From positions 1 through 64,000 of the forward strand of contig NZ_JAMYWQ010000011.1 in the NCBI RefSeq assembly GCF_024160145.1: a DNA stretch of 64,000 bases, read 5' to 3'. Below are positions 39,436 through 47,597 of this stretch, piece by piece (the stretch's first letter is position 1; the number at the start of each line of letters is the position of its first letter). The translations under genes and the position numbers were made by a program. This stretch comes from Serratia nevei. GTDB taxonomy: Bacteria > Pseudomonadota > Gammaproteobacteria > Enterobacterales > Enterobacteriaceae. The notes beneath the pieces were generated by a model. The model ran no database searches. It saw nothing but the letters and a program-made list of their open reading frames with translations, and had not been told where the DNA came from.

Positions 39436-39462
39436 TAAAGTTTGACCACTTCTTGCCGATGG
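39436..39462 (+). promoter_or_regulatory. Sigma-28 (FliA) promoter of the chemoreceptor gene
   Basis: TAAAGTTT (39436-39443), an 11-bp spacer and GCCGATGG (39455-39462) match the FliA consensus TAAAGTTT-N11-GCCGATAA in 14 of 16 positions. It sits 40 bp upstream of the start codon and places the gene in the late flagellar regulon. Confidence 0.9.
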
Positions 39463-39501
39463 TTTGTTCAATTGACGTTCGCCCGGAGAAGGAAAAACGC
39501 T

Positions 39502-41430
39502 ATGGCGGCATTGCAAGCATTGGCAGGAAAGTTCACTCATCTCACCGTAGGTAAAAAGCTCGGCCTCGGCTTCGCGCTGTTGCTGCTGTTGGCGGTGGTC
39601 ATCGCCGGCACCGGGGCACAATATCTGCATATCATCGAATCCCGCGCCGATCGCATCGACTTCAGCAGCCGGCTGAACGAGGAGATCAACCAGGCCAAAT
39701 ACAATCGCGCCATGTACGGCCAGACCTACCGGCCAGAGTATATTCAGAACAACCGCGCCAATATTGAAAATGCCGTCAAACTGATAGACCAGGGGCAGGC
39801 GCTGGACTGGGACGCCCAAAGCCGCAAGGATCTGCAGCGTCTGGTGACCCTGATCGGGGAATATCAGCAACAGCAAAAAGTCTTTGAGCAGGCGGTCACG
39901 GCGAAAGACGCGGTGCGCCAGAGCTGGAACATGTCGGAAGTCCAGGCCAGCCTGAGCCAGGTGGAGCGCCAGTTGACCAACGGCGATCTGCAGCTGGCCT
40001 TCATCCAGCTGAATCAGAAGCTGACCCAGGTACGTTACGGTGCGCGCGGCCTGCTGCTGAGCCTGAACAAGGAAACCGAAGCCCCGTTGATGGCGGCCAT
40101 CGACGATGCGCGCGACGCGGCCAACGCCCTGAGCCGCCGGGTCAGCGACGCGCAGCGCCCGCAGTTGCAACCGCTGCTGGCCGCCCTGGACGATTACAAA
40201 AACCACATCGCGGCTTACCTGCCGGCCTATGAGCACGAACAGCAGATCAGCCGGCAACTCGGCGAACGCGCGCAAGCGATCGGCATGCTGGTGAACGCCT
40301 TTATGCAGGACGAGCTGGTGCAGACGCGCAACAACATCAATCTGGCGCAGCTGCAAATGGGCATCACCACCCTGATCGCCATCATCGCCGGGGTACTTAT
40401 CGCCTGGCGCATCACGCTGCAGATCACCCGTCCGCTGCACAGCACGCTGGCCATGGCGGAACGCATCGCCGGCGGCGACCTGCGCCAGGCGCAGACCAGT
40501 ACCCGCCGCGACGAGCTGGGGCAGCTGCTGAACGCGGTGGCGGCGATGAGCCAAAATCTGCGCACCATGATTGAGAAGATCCAGATGGGGGTCAGCCAGG
40601 TTTCTACCGCCTCTGCGGAAATCGCCGCCGGCAACACCGATCTCTCTTCCCGCACCGAGCAGCAGGCGGCAGCGGTCGAGGAAACCGCCGCCAGCATGGA
40701 ACAGCTGACCGCCACGGTGAAACAGAATGCCGACAACGCCCATCACGCCAACCAGCTGGCCACCGACGCCTCGCAAACCGCGCAACAGGGCGGCAAGCTG
40801 GTGGAAAACGTGGTCAGCACCATGCGCGATATCTCCAGCAGTTCGCAGCGTATCGCCGAAATTACCACCCTGATCAACGGCATTGCCTTCCAGACCAACA
40901 TCCTGGCGCTCAACGCCGCGGTGGAAGCGGCGCGCGCCGGCGAACAGGGCCGGGGCTTCTCGGTGGTTGCCAGCGAAGTGCGCAGCCTGGCGAGCCGCAG
41001 CGCCCAGGCGGCCAAGGAGATCGAAGGGCTGATCGCCGAATCGGTCAGCCGGGTGAAAACCGGCACCGAACTGGTGGAAAGCACCGGCAACACCATGGAA
41101 CAGATCGTCCGCTCGGTCACCCACGTGCGCGACATCATGGCCGAAATTGCCGCCGCCTCCGATGAGCAGACGCGCGGCATCGCCCAGATTGGCCAGGCGA
41201 TCGTCGAGATGGACCACACCACCCAGCAGAACGCCGCGCTGGTCGAAGAGTCCGCCGCCGCCGCCGATTCGCTGGAAGAACAGGCCGACATGCTGTTGCA
41301 GAGCGTTTCGGTGTTCCGTTTGGCGGAGCAGGCCGAACCCGCCGCCGTGAAAGCCGCCGCGCCGAAAGCGCCGGCGGTAAAACCCGCGGCCGCCAACGCC
41401 GCGGCGGAAGAGAACTGGACCACCTTCTGA
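39502..41430 (+). CDS. Methyl-accepting chemotaxis protein
   Basis: The 642-residue receptor has TM1 ([20 protein letters not shown]), a periplasmic ligand domain of about 270 residues, TM2 ([15 protein letters not shown]) and a HAMP domain. A long coiled-coil signalling domain has the conserved tip [20 protein letters not shown]. It ends in NWTTF, the xWxxF pentapeptide that tethers CheR/CheB in high-abundance receptors. Ligand is unknown. ATG 39502 has SD GGAGAAGGA; upstream codons in the same frame lie across the promoter and are rejected. Confidence 0.93.
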   Translation: MAALQALAGKFTHLTVGKKLGLGFALLLLLAVVIAGTGAQYLHIIESRADRIDFSSRLNEEINQAKYNRAMYGQTYRPEYIQNNRANIENAVKLIDQGQALDWDAQSRKDLQRLVTLIGEYQQQQKVFEQAVTAKDAVRQSWNMSEVQASLSQVERQLTNGDLQLAFIQLNQKLTQVRYGARGLLLSLNKETEAPLMAAIDDARDAANALSRRVSDAQRPQLQPLLAALDDYKNHIAAYLPAYEHEQQISRQLGERAQAIGMLVNAFMQDELVQTRNNINLAQLQMGITTLIAIIAGVLIAWRITLQITRPLHSTLAMAERIAGGDLRQAQTSTRRDELGQLLNAVAAMSQNLRTMIEKIQMGVSQVSTASAEIAAGNTDLSSRTEQQAAAVEETAASMEQLTATVKQNADNAHHANQLATDASQTAQQGGKLVENVVSTMRDISSSSQRIAEITTLINGIAFQTNILALNAAVEAARAGEQGRGFSVVASEVRSLASRSAQAAKEIEGLIAESVSRVKTGTELVESTGNTMEQIVRSVTHVRDIMAEIAAASDEQTRGIAQIGQAIVEMDHTTQQNAALVEESAAAADSLEEQADMLLQSVSVFRLAEQAEPAAVKAAAPKAPAVKPAAANAAAEENWTTF

Positions 41431-41441
41431 TGCCCCGCCCC

Positions 41442-41470
41442 ACCCGCCCGACGATTTTCGGGCGGGTTGT
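41442..41470 (+). terminator. Terminator of the chemoreceptor gene
   Basis: ACCCGCCCGA (41442-41451) pairs with TCGGGCGGGT (41458-41467), followed by a short TGTT tract. Confidence 0.8.
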
Positions 41471-41531
41471 TATGTCCCCCCGGCACAACTCAGGCTATGC
41501 TGAGCCCTCGACGCGAGACACGGAGGCGCAC

Positions 41532-42203
41532 ATGCATCACCCAGACGTTTACATCGGTAATATTCAACCCTATGAGGGCGGGCGCCCCAGCGCCATCGCC
41601 AAACGCCAGGTGGATGGCGCCATCCGGCTCACGCCGCTCGGCCTGGAAGGCGACGAACAGGCGGAAAAAAGCTACCACGGCGGGCCGGACCGCGCGCTGT
41701 GCCACTACCCGCGCGAGCATTACGCCCACTGGCGCGAGCAGTTTCCGGCGCAGGCAGAGCAGTTTTGCGCCCCGGCCTTCGGCGAGAATATCTCCACCGA
41801 AGGGCTGACCGAACACAATGTGTTTATGGGTGACATCTTCCGCTGGGGCGAAGCGCTGATCCAGGTTACCCAACCGCGCTCGCCGTGCTTCAAGCTCAAT
41901 TATCACTTCGCCATCGAGGATATTTCGGTGCTGATGCAGCAAAGCGGCCGCTGCGGCTGGCTGTATCGGGTGGTGTCGCCCGGCGCGGTCAGCGGCGATC
42001 GTCCGCTGGAGCTGGCGGCGCGCAACAGCGACGTATCGGTCGCCGAAGCCATCGCCATCGCCTGGCATATGCCGTTCGACGCGGAACAGTATCGCCGCCT
42101 GTTGGCGGTAGCCGGCCTCTCCGCCAGCTGGAGCAAGACCATGCTCACGCGGCTCGCCGAAGGGCGCCTCGAGGACTTCAACCGCCGCCTGCTCGGCCGT
42201 TAA
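41532..42203 (+). CDS. yiiM: MOSC-domain N-hydroxylated-base resistance protein YiiM
   Basis: The 223-residue protein has the MOSC core: IRLTPLGLEGDEQAEKSYHGGPDRALCHYP, then FGENISTEGLTEHNVFMGD and the cysteine in TQPRSPCFKLNY. E. coli YiiM binds molybdenum cofactor and reduces N-hydroxylated bases such as 6-N-hydroxylaminopurine. ATG 41532 has SD GGAGG. It is the second MOSC protein of the window but is YiiM-type, unlike the damaged one at 737-1491. In E. coli yiiM also lies near sodA. Confidence 0.93.
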   Translation: MHHPDVYIGNIQPYEGGRPSAIAKRQVDGAIRLTPLGLEGDEQAEKSYHGGPDRALCHYPREHYAHWREQFPAQAEQFCAPAFGENISTEGLTEHNVFMGDIFRWGEALIQVTQPRSPCFKLNYHFAIEDISVLMQQSGRCGWLYRVVSPGAVSGDRPLELAARNSDVSVAEAIAIAWHMPFDAEQYRRLLAVAGLSASWSKTMLTRLAEGRLEDFNRRLLGR

Positions 42204-42306
42204 AAGCGCAGGCGCAAAAGATGAAAAACGTGCGCCGAATGCCGCGTTAAATCTATTCTTCCACCTATACTGTAGCCGCACGTTTTTTCAGCCAGGAGCC
42301 AGGTAT

Positions 42307-43086
42307 ATGACCACCCCGACCCATTCGATTCATCACGCCGCCGCCGAAGGCTATCAGGCCAATGCCGATCGCTATGTGAAGGGCCGGCCGGATTACCCGC
42401 CGGAAATCGCCGCCTGGCTGCGTGAGACTATCGGCCTGCACGCCGGCATGACGGTCATCGATCTCGGCGCCGGCACCGGCAAATTCACCCCGCGCCTGCT
42501 GGAAACCGGCGCGCAGGTGATCGCCGTCGAACCGGTGCCGCAAATGCTGGAAAAACTGTCGGCGGCGCTGCCGCAGGTGAAAACGCTGGCGGGCACCGCC
42601 GAGGCGATCCCGCTACCGGACGAGTCGGTCGATGCGGTAGTGTGTGCCCAATCTTTCCACTGGTTCGCCACGCCGCAGGCGCTGGCGGAGATCCAGCGCA
42701 TCCTCAAGCCCGGCGGCAAACTCGGTCTGGTGTGGAACATGCGCGATGCGCGCGTCGGTTGGGTACGTAAATTGAATCAGATCGTCGATCGCCACGAAGG
42801 CGATGCGCCGCGTTTCTATACCGGTGAATGGCGCAAGTTCTTCCCGTTCAAAGGCTTTGAACCGCTGCAGGAGCAGGTGTTTATGCTGGGTCACCGCGGC
42901 GCGGTGGAGGACGTGATCTACAACCGCGTGCGTTCAACCAGCTTTATCGCCGCGCTGCCGCAGCCGCAACAGGAGCAGGTTATCGAGCGGTTGCGCCAGC
43001 TGGTGGCGGAAGAAGAGGAGCTGCGGGGCCAGGACACGGTCACCGTGCCCTATCAGACCAAGGCGTATTTCACCACCAAGGTCTGA
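42307..43086 (+). CDS. Class I SAM-dependent methyltransferase
   Basis: The 259-residue protein has the Rossmann methyltransferase motifs I (VIDLGAGTGKFTPRL, about 49-63), II (VIAVEPVPQML) and IV (VDAVVCAQSFHWF), then LAEIQRILKPGGKLGLVWN. It resembles YcgJ/UbiE-like enzymes acting on small molecules; no substrate is evident. It follows yiiM after 103 bp and converges on yibL. Confidence 0.85.
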   Translation: MTTPTHSIHHAAAEGYQANADRYVKGRPDYPPEIAAWLRETIGLHAGMTVIDLGAGTGKFTPRLLETGAQVIAVEPVPQMLEKLSAALPQVKTLAGTAEAIPLPDESVDAVVCAQSFHWFATPQALAEIQRILKPGGKLGLVWNMRDARVGWVRKLNQIVDRHEGDAPRFYTGEWRKFFPFKGFEPLQEQVFMLGHRGAVEDVIYNRVRSTSFIAALPQPQQEQVIERLRQLVAEEEELRGQDTVTVPYQTKAYFTTKV

Positions 43087-43097
43087 CGCCAGGGGGT

Positions 43098-43460
43098 TCA
43101 GAACGCTTTCTTGGCGTAACCGGTGACCGCTTTCAGGCCCATCTCGCGGCCCAGCGCGGTCATCGGGTGCACCACGATCAGCCCGCGCGCGCTCTTCTTC
43201 AGCGCACCCATATCGGCCTGCTCTTTCTTGGTGATCTCGCGGCTGAACGGCAGCTTGCTCAGCTTCTGCGCTTCGGCGCTCAGCTTCTCGCCGCGCACGT
43301 TTTTCAGGCGTTCGATCTCCGTCGCCAGCTTCTCTTTCTCTTTGGTGTGCTGCGCGATCAACTCAGGGTTGCCCTGTTGGATCACGGTGGCGTCTTTGTG
43401 GTTCAAGGCGTCCAGCAGGTCGCTCAGGCGCTTGATCTCTGCCTTTTCTTTCTCTTTCAT
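43098..43460 (-). CDS. yibL: Ribosome-associated protein YibL
   Basis: The 120-residue basic, helical protein ([19 protein letters not shown], ending [20 protein letters not shown] and ALGREMG) matches E. coli YibL, which co-purifies with ribosomal subunits and has no known reaction. A coiled coil spans about 35-65. ATG 43460 matches E. coli; eight upstream codons are open. In E. coli yibL follows mtlR; here a MocR/LysE pair separates them. Confidence 0.92.
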   Translation of the reverse strand: MKEKEKAEIKRLSDLLDALNHKDATVIQQGNPELIAQHTKEKEKLATEIERLKNVRGEKLSAEAQKLSKLPFSREITKKEQADMGALKKSARGLIVVHPMTALGREMGLKAVTGYAKKAF

Positions 43461-43533
43461 GGTCTCTGGCCCGTTGTGCCCCAAATGGCACGCTAATCAA
43501 TGATACCGGCATTGTAGCAAAAGGCGCGCGCCG

Positions 43534-45000
43534 TTACCCGTCCTGCGCAATGCCGGGCGGCAGGCCGCTCATCTCGCAGGCCCTGGCGCCGAGCCGGGCC
43601 AACGCCTGGGTGTAGCGCGCGTTGAACGGGTAGCAGCAGGAAAGCCGCAGCGCGTTGCGGTAGCGCCCGCTGGGGGAATACAGGGTGCCCGGCGTCAAAC
43701 AAATCTGCTCCTCCAGCAACTGATGGAACAGCGCCACGCTGTCCACGCCGGGGGGAAACTCGACCCAAAACACGAACCCGCCCGCCGGCTGCGTGGCCAG
43801 CGTGCCGCGCGGGAAATGCCGGGCGATCAGCGCCCGCGCCTCGTCCACCTGCGCCGCATAGCGCTTGCGCAGGTTGCGCAAATGGTGATCGTAGCCGCCG
43901 CTCTCGAGGAAGGTCGCCAGCGTTTCCGACAGCAGCTGCGACTCGGACATCGACGACACCGCCTTCAGCTTGCGCAACGCCTCGTGGAAGCGGCCGCCGC
44001 AGATCCAGCCGACGCGAAAATCCGGCGCCAGCGTTTTGGTAAAGCTGGAGCAAAACAGCACCCAGCCGTCACGATCGAACGCCTTCACCGCCGGCGACAG
44101 CGCGCCGCCGAACTGGATCTCGGCATACAGCCCGTCTTCAATCAACGGCACCTGATGATCGTTCATCAGCCGCGCCAGCCGCTTTTTCGCCGCCAGCGGC
44201 ATAGTGCAACCCAGCGGGTTTTGCACCGTCGGCATGGCGATCACCGCGTTCAGCCGCTTCTCGCTCAATAGCAGCTCCAGCGCGTCCAGCGACAGCCCCA
44301 GCTGCGGATCGGTGGGGATTTCCAGCGCTTTCAGCCCCAGGCTGGCCAGCAGCGGCAGCAGATAGAAATAGGTTGGCGACTCCAGCCCGACGCAGTCGCC
44401 CGGTTTGGTGGTGGCGCGCAACGCCAGCTGCAGCGCTTCCATGCAGCCGTGGGTCAGCACCACGTCGCCCGGCTCCAGCAGCATGCCCAGCGTCATCGAG
44501 CGGCGGGCGATCTGCTGGCGCAGCCGCAGGCTGCCGGGCGGCAACGGGTACTGCCCGATCAGATCCGGCTGGCGGCGCAGCTGAGAGGACAGCATGCGCC
44601 CCAGCTTGCCGCCGGGATAAAAATCGCTGGTCTGCGGGCAGGCCAGCGCAATGTTGGTGAAAGCCGGGTTTTGCTGGGCAGCGAACACGGTGTCGATCAG
44701 CGCCAGCACATCGTCCGCCGGCGGTTCGATACGCCCGCTGGGCGCCGAGGCCATCTTCAGCGCCGGCAGCGTGCTGCGAACATAAAACCCCGACTGCGGC
44801 CGCGCTTCGATCAGCCCGCGATCCTCCAGCGTGCGGTAAGCCGACACCACGGTATTGATGCTGACGCGATGGGTTTGCGCACAGCGCCGCACCGACGGCA
44901 AGCGGTCGCCGGGCAACAGCGTGCCGCGGCGAATCGCCTCGGCCAGCGTATCCGCCAGCTGCAGGTAACGGGTATCCGGGGTTTCATCGAGCAGGGTCAC
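43534..45000 (-). CDS. MocR-type regulator (GntR domain fused to aminotransferase fold)
   Basis: The 488-residue protein starts with a GntR winged helix (YLQLADTLAEAIRRGTLLPGDRLPSVR and INTVVSAYRTLEDRGLIEARPQSGFYV). It continues as a class I aminotransferase-like domain with ALACPQTSDFYPGGKLG and the PLP-lysine segment SSFTKTLAPDFRVGWI. MocR proteins sense PLP or amino acids and often control a neighbouring divergent gene. Here that is a LysE exporter, and the region between has a perfect 12-bp inverted repeat. Confidence 0.92.
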   Translation of the reverse strand: MTLLDETPDTRYLQLADTLAEAIRRGTLLPGDRLPSVRRCAQTHRVSINTVVSAYRTLEDRGLIEARPQSGFYVRSTLPALKMASAPSGRIEPPADDVLALIDTVFAAQQNPAFTNIALACPQTSDFYPGGKLGRMLSSQLRRQPDLIGQYPLPPGSLRLRQQIARRSMTLGMLLEPGDVVLTHGCMEALQLALRATTKPGDCVGLESPTYFYLLPLLASLGLKALEIPTDPQLGLSLDALELLLSEKRLNAVIAMPTVQNPLGCTMPLAAKKRLARLMNDHQVPLIEDGLYAEIQFGGALSPAVKAFDRDGWVLFCSSFTKTLAPDFRVGWICGGRFHEALRKLKAVSSMSESQLLSETLATFLESGGYDHHLRNLRKRYAAQVDEARALIARHFPRGTLATQPAGGFVFWVEFPPGVDSVALFHQLLEEQICLTPGTLYSPSGRYRNALRLSCCYPFNARYTQALARLGARACEMSGLPPGIAQDG

Positions 45001-45016
45001 AGTTTCTCTCCAGGCA

Positions 45017-45052
45017 ATGGTTACAGTTCACATTTTGCGAAACTGTAACCAT
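45017..45052. promoter_or_regulatory. Perfect inverted repeat, probable MocR operator
   Basis: ATGGTTACAGTT (45017-45028) and AACTGTAACCAT (45041-45052) are exact reverse complements separated by 12 bp. A third related half-site (ggtcacagtt) lies at about 44994-45003 over the regulator start. The position between two divergent genes and the 24-bp periodicity fit a MocR dimer site. Confidence 0.85.
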
Positions 45053-45142
45053 AACAATATCCGATTTTTGGTTCTGTCACCATCCCATCGCAGCGATTAT
45101 GCTGATCCTCTCGTGATTACCGCCATTTTCAAGGAACCTGCC

Positions 45143-45751
45143 ATGCTGGACTCCGCCTTTGTCAGCTACGTCACCGTCATGTCGATTACCCCCGGCCCCA
45201 ATAACCTGCTGCTGGCCTCGTCGGGCGTCAACTTCGGCCTGCGCCGCACCCTGCCGATGCTGCTTGGCATCTGCGTCGGCTGTGCGGTGCAGCTGGCGAT
45301 CATTATCCCGCTGCTGGCGCTGGCGCTGAGCTGGGCCGGCGTCATCCGCTTTCCGCTGGCGGTGATCGGCTGCGCCTACCTGCTGTGGCTGTCATGGAAA
45401 CTGTTCCAGGCGGCCTCGCCGGACGCCAAAGAGCAGGCGCAGCCGATGAGCCTGCTCAACGGCGCGCTGTTTCAGGCGGTCAACCCCAAGGCCTGGCTGA
45501 TGGTGATCAACGTGGCGATCCTGTTCACCCCGCGCGAAGGCGCCACCTTCGTCCATACGCTGTCGGTCATCGCCGGCTTCGCGCTGCTGAACCTGCCGTG
45601 CGTGCTGCTGTGGGCGGTGCTGGGCGATCGGTTGCGCAACGCGCTGCGGGTCACCTGGAAGCTGCGCGCCTTCAACGGCGTGATGTCCGGCCTGATGGCC
45701 GCCACCGCACTGTGGTTGTTGTTCGACGAGTGGCGCGCGGCCTTTGCTTAG
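45143..45751 (+). CDS. LysE-family exporter, divergent from the MocR regulator
   Basis: The 202-residue membrane protein shows the family motif SYVTVMSITPGPNNLLLASS at its start and QAVNPKAWLMVINVAIL in the middle, with about six helices. It probably exports an amino acid or derivative; the MocR partner hints at control by an amino acid or PLP. ATG 45143 has SD AAGGAA. It converges with mtlR, overlapping its end by four bases. Confidence 0.88.
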   Translation: MLDSAFVSYVTVMSITPGPNNLLLASSGVNFGLRRTLPMLLGICVGCAVQLAIIIPLLALALSWAGVIRFPLAVIGCAYLLWLSWKLFQAASPDAKEQAQPMSLLNGALFQAVNPKAWLMVINVAILFTPREGATFVHTLSVIAGFALLNLPCVLLWAVLGDRLRNALRVTWKLRAFNGVMSGLMAATALWLLFDEWRAAFA

Positions 45752-46386
45752 CCGCGGCCGAGAGGAGAGAGTCGGGAAGGTTGTTTGGCGCCGATGCCGG
45801 CGATCAGATCGGTAATGGACAGCACCATGGTGGAGCGCACCATCTGCTGATAGCGCTGGCGCTGCATGGCGATCAGCGCTTCATCCGCTTCGCCCGGCTG
45901 CAGGAAGGTCGGCACCGGCGGCAGCGCGGCCACGCAGTGCAGCTCGCCGAACGGCCCGAGGATCTCGTCGTCGACGAAGCGGTATTCCGAACCGTCGTGG
46001 TTCAGCTCTTCGCGCATCGCCATCAGCAGCTCGGCGTCTTCATATTCGTGGCGGGAAATCACCCCCAGCCCGTACATCAGCTTCAGGCGCACCGACAGCT
46101 CCCCGAGCGGGCCGCTGCCGGACAATAGCGGTTCGACGGCATATTTCACCGCGTAGTCATCCTTGCGGAATACCTGCACCACCAGCACGTTGAGCGCTTC
46201 CGCCAGCAGCTCTACCGCCGCGATCAGGAAGCTGCGCACCGTTTTGCCCGCGTTCAGCTTTTCCAGAACCTGGTTTTCAAATGCCTGTGCTTCTTCCATC
46301 GTCGCTTTTCGAAAGGCGTGGGGAGGGCCGTCGATGCCGAACTCGGGTTGCAGGAGCGCAGCAAGCTGCGCTCGGGTGTTCATCAT
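45748..46386 (-). CDS. mtlR: Mannitol operon repressor MtlR
   Basis: The protein (212 residues from ATG 46386, or one fewer from the adjacent ATG) matches E. coli MtlR: AQAFENQVLEKLNAGKTVRSFLI, VFRKDDYAVKYAVEPLL, EELNHDGSEYRFVDDEILGPFGEL. MtlR is a helical regulator of mtl expression without a classic DNA-binding motif. It starts seven bases after the mtlD stop, as expected for mtlADR. Confidence 0.93.
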   Translation of the reverse strand: MMNTRAQLAALLQPEFGIDGPPHAFRKATMEEAQAFENQVLEKLNAGKTVRSFLIAAVELLAEALNVLVVQVFRKDDYAVKYAVEPLLSGSGPLGELSVRLKLMYGLGVISRHEYEDAELLMAMREELNHDGSEYRFVDDEILGPFGELHCVAALPPVPTFLQPGEADEALIAMQRQRYQQMVRSTMVLSITDLIAGIGAKQPSRLSPLGRG

Positions 46387-46393
46387 CACGATT

Positions 46394-47539
46394 CTACTTG
46401 TGCATGGCGTTATACACAGCAACGGCCTGTTCTACAACCTCGCTTTCCGCCGGCAGGCCGGAAATTTGCGCCAGCGCGGCTTTCGGCCCGAGCGTGTTCA
46501 GCAATTCCACCAACTCCAGCGCCTGCGGATCCTGTTCGCTGCGGTAGCTCATGGCAGCGGCGATGCCCTGGATCAGGTTGGCGTGCGGCAGGCCGTATTC
46601 CAGCGTGCCCAGCAGCGGTTTGATCAGGCGATCGCCGGCGCTCAGTTTGCGCAGCGGCTGGCGCCCCACGCGCTCGACGTCGTCGTGCAGATACGGGTTT
46701 TCGAAGCGGCCGAGGATTTTGTTGATGTAGGCGGCGTGCTTGTCGGCGTCGAAGCCGTAGCGCTTGATCAGCACCGCACCGCTCTCTTCCATCGCCCCTG
46801 TCACCACGCGGCGGATCGCCGGGTCGAGAATGGCGTCGCGAATGGTTTGCAGCCCGGCCTGTTGGCCGAGGTAGGCGGTGATGGCGTGGCCGGTATTGAG
46901 GGTGAACAGCTTGCGCTCGACGAACGCCATCAGGTTATCGGTCAGCTCCATGCCGGCGATCGCCGGAGGCTGGCCTTTGAACTGGGTCTGATCGACGATC
47001 CATTCGCTGAAGGTTTCCACCGTCACTGCCAGCGGATCGCTGCTGTCCGCCGGCGGCACGATGCGGTCGACCGCCGAATCGACGAAGCCGACGTGCTGCT
47101 CAACCCATGCCTGCTCGTCCTGCGGCAGCGCGGCGAACACATGCTGCTTCAGCTGGCTGGTGCCGCGCACCATATTCTCGCAGGCGATGATGTTCAGCGG
47201 CTGCACATGGCCCTGCTGATGACGCAGCACCAGCCCTTTGGCGATCGTGCCGGCGATTTTGCCGAGAATTTGCGGGCCAACGGCGGTGGTCACCAGATCC
47301 GCCTCGGCGATCAGCGCCGCCGCCGCCTCGCTGCCGCTGTTGACGGCGCTGACGTTGTTGACGCTCTCCACGCGTTCTTGCTCGCCCACCACGTGCACCG
47401 CGTAGCTTTTACGGCTGTTCAGCAGATCCAGCACCGTTTGATTGACGTCGGCGAAGGTCAGCTCAGCCCCTGCGTCCGCCAGCAGCTTGCCGATAAATCC
47501 GCGGCCGATGTTCCCTGCGCCAAAATGTAATGCTTTCAT
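46394..47539 (-). CDS. mtlD: Mannitol-1-phosphate 5-dehydrogenase
   Basis: The 381-residue enzyme oxidises mannitol 1-phosphate to fructose 6-phosphate with NAD. The N-terminal nucleotide-binding loop is [12 protein letters not shown]. The polyol dehydrogenase catalytic segment includes NGKLxxN-like [18 protein letters not shown] with the conserved lysine and histidine. It is the second gene of mtlADR, 58 bp after mtlA, with a strong hairpin between. Confidence 0.96.
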   Translation of the reverse strand: MKALHFGAGNIGRGFIGKLLADAGAELTFADVNQTVLDLLNSRKSYAVHVVGEQERVESVNNVSAVNSGSEAAAALIAEADLVTTAVGPQILGKIAGTIAKGLVLRHQQGHVQPLNIIACENMVRGTSQLKQHVFAALPQDEQAWVEQHVGFVDSAVDRIVPPADSSDPLAVTVETFSEWIVDQTQFKGQPPAIAGMELTDNLMAFVERKLFTLNTGHAITAYLGQQAGLQTIRDAILDPAIRRVVTGAMEESGAVLIKRYGFDADKHAAYINKILGRFENPYLHDDVERVGRQPLRKLSAGDRLIKPLLGTLEYGLPHANLIQGIAAAMSYRSEQDPQALELVELLNTLGPKAALAQISGLPAESEVVEQAVAVYNAMHK

Positions 47540-47560
47540 AACTCTACCTTCTTAATGTCG

Positions 47561-47584
47561 AAGGGTGCAGCAAGCTGCACCCTT
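47561..47584. repeat. Perfect hairpin between mtlA and mtlD
   Basis: AAGGGTGCAG (47561-47570) and CTGCACCCTT (47575-47584) pair perfectly around CAAG. On the minus strand it is followed by CGACATT rather than a T-run, so it is more likely an mRNA-stabilising or partial attenuation element than a full terminator. Confidence 0.7.
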
Positions 47585-47597
47585 TAAAATGATTCCG

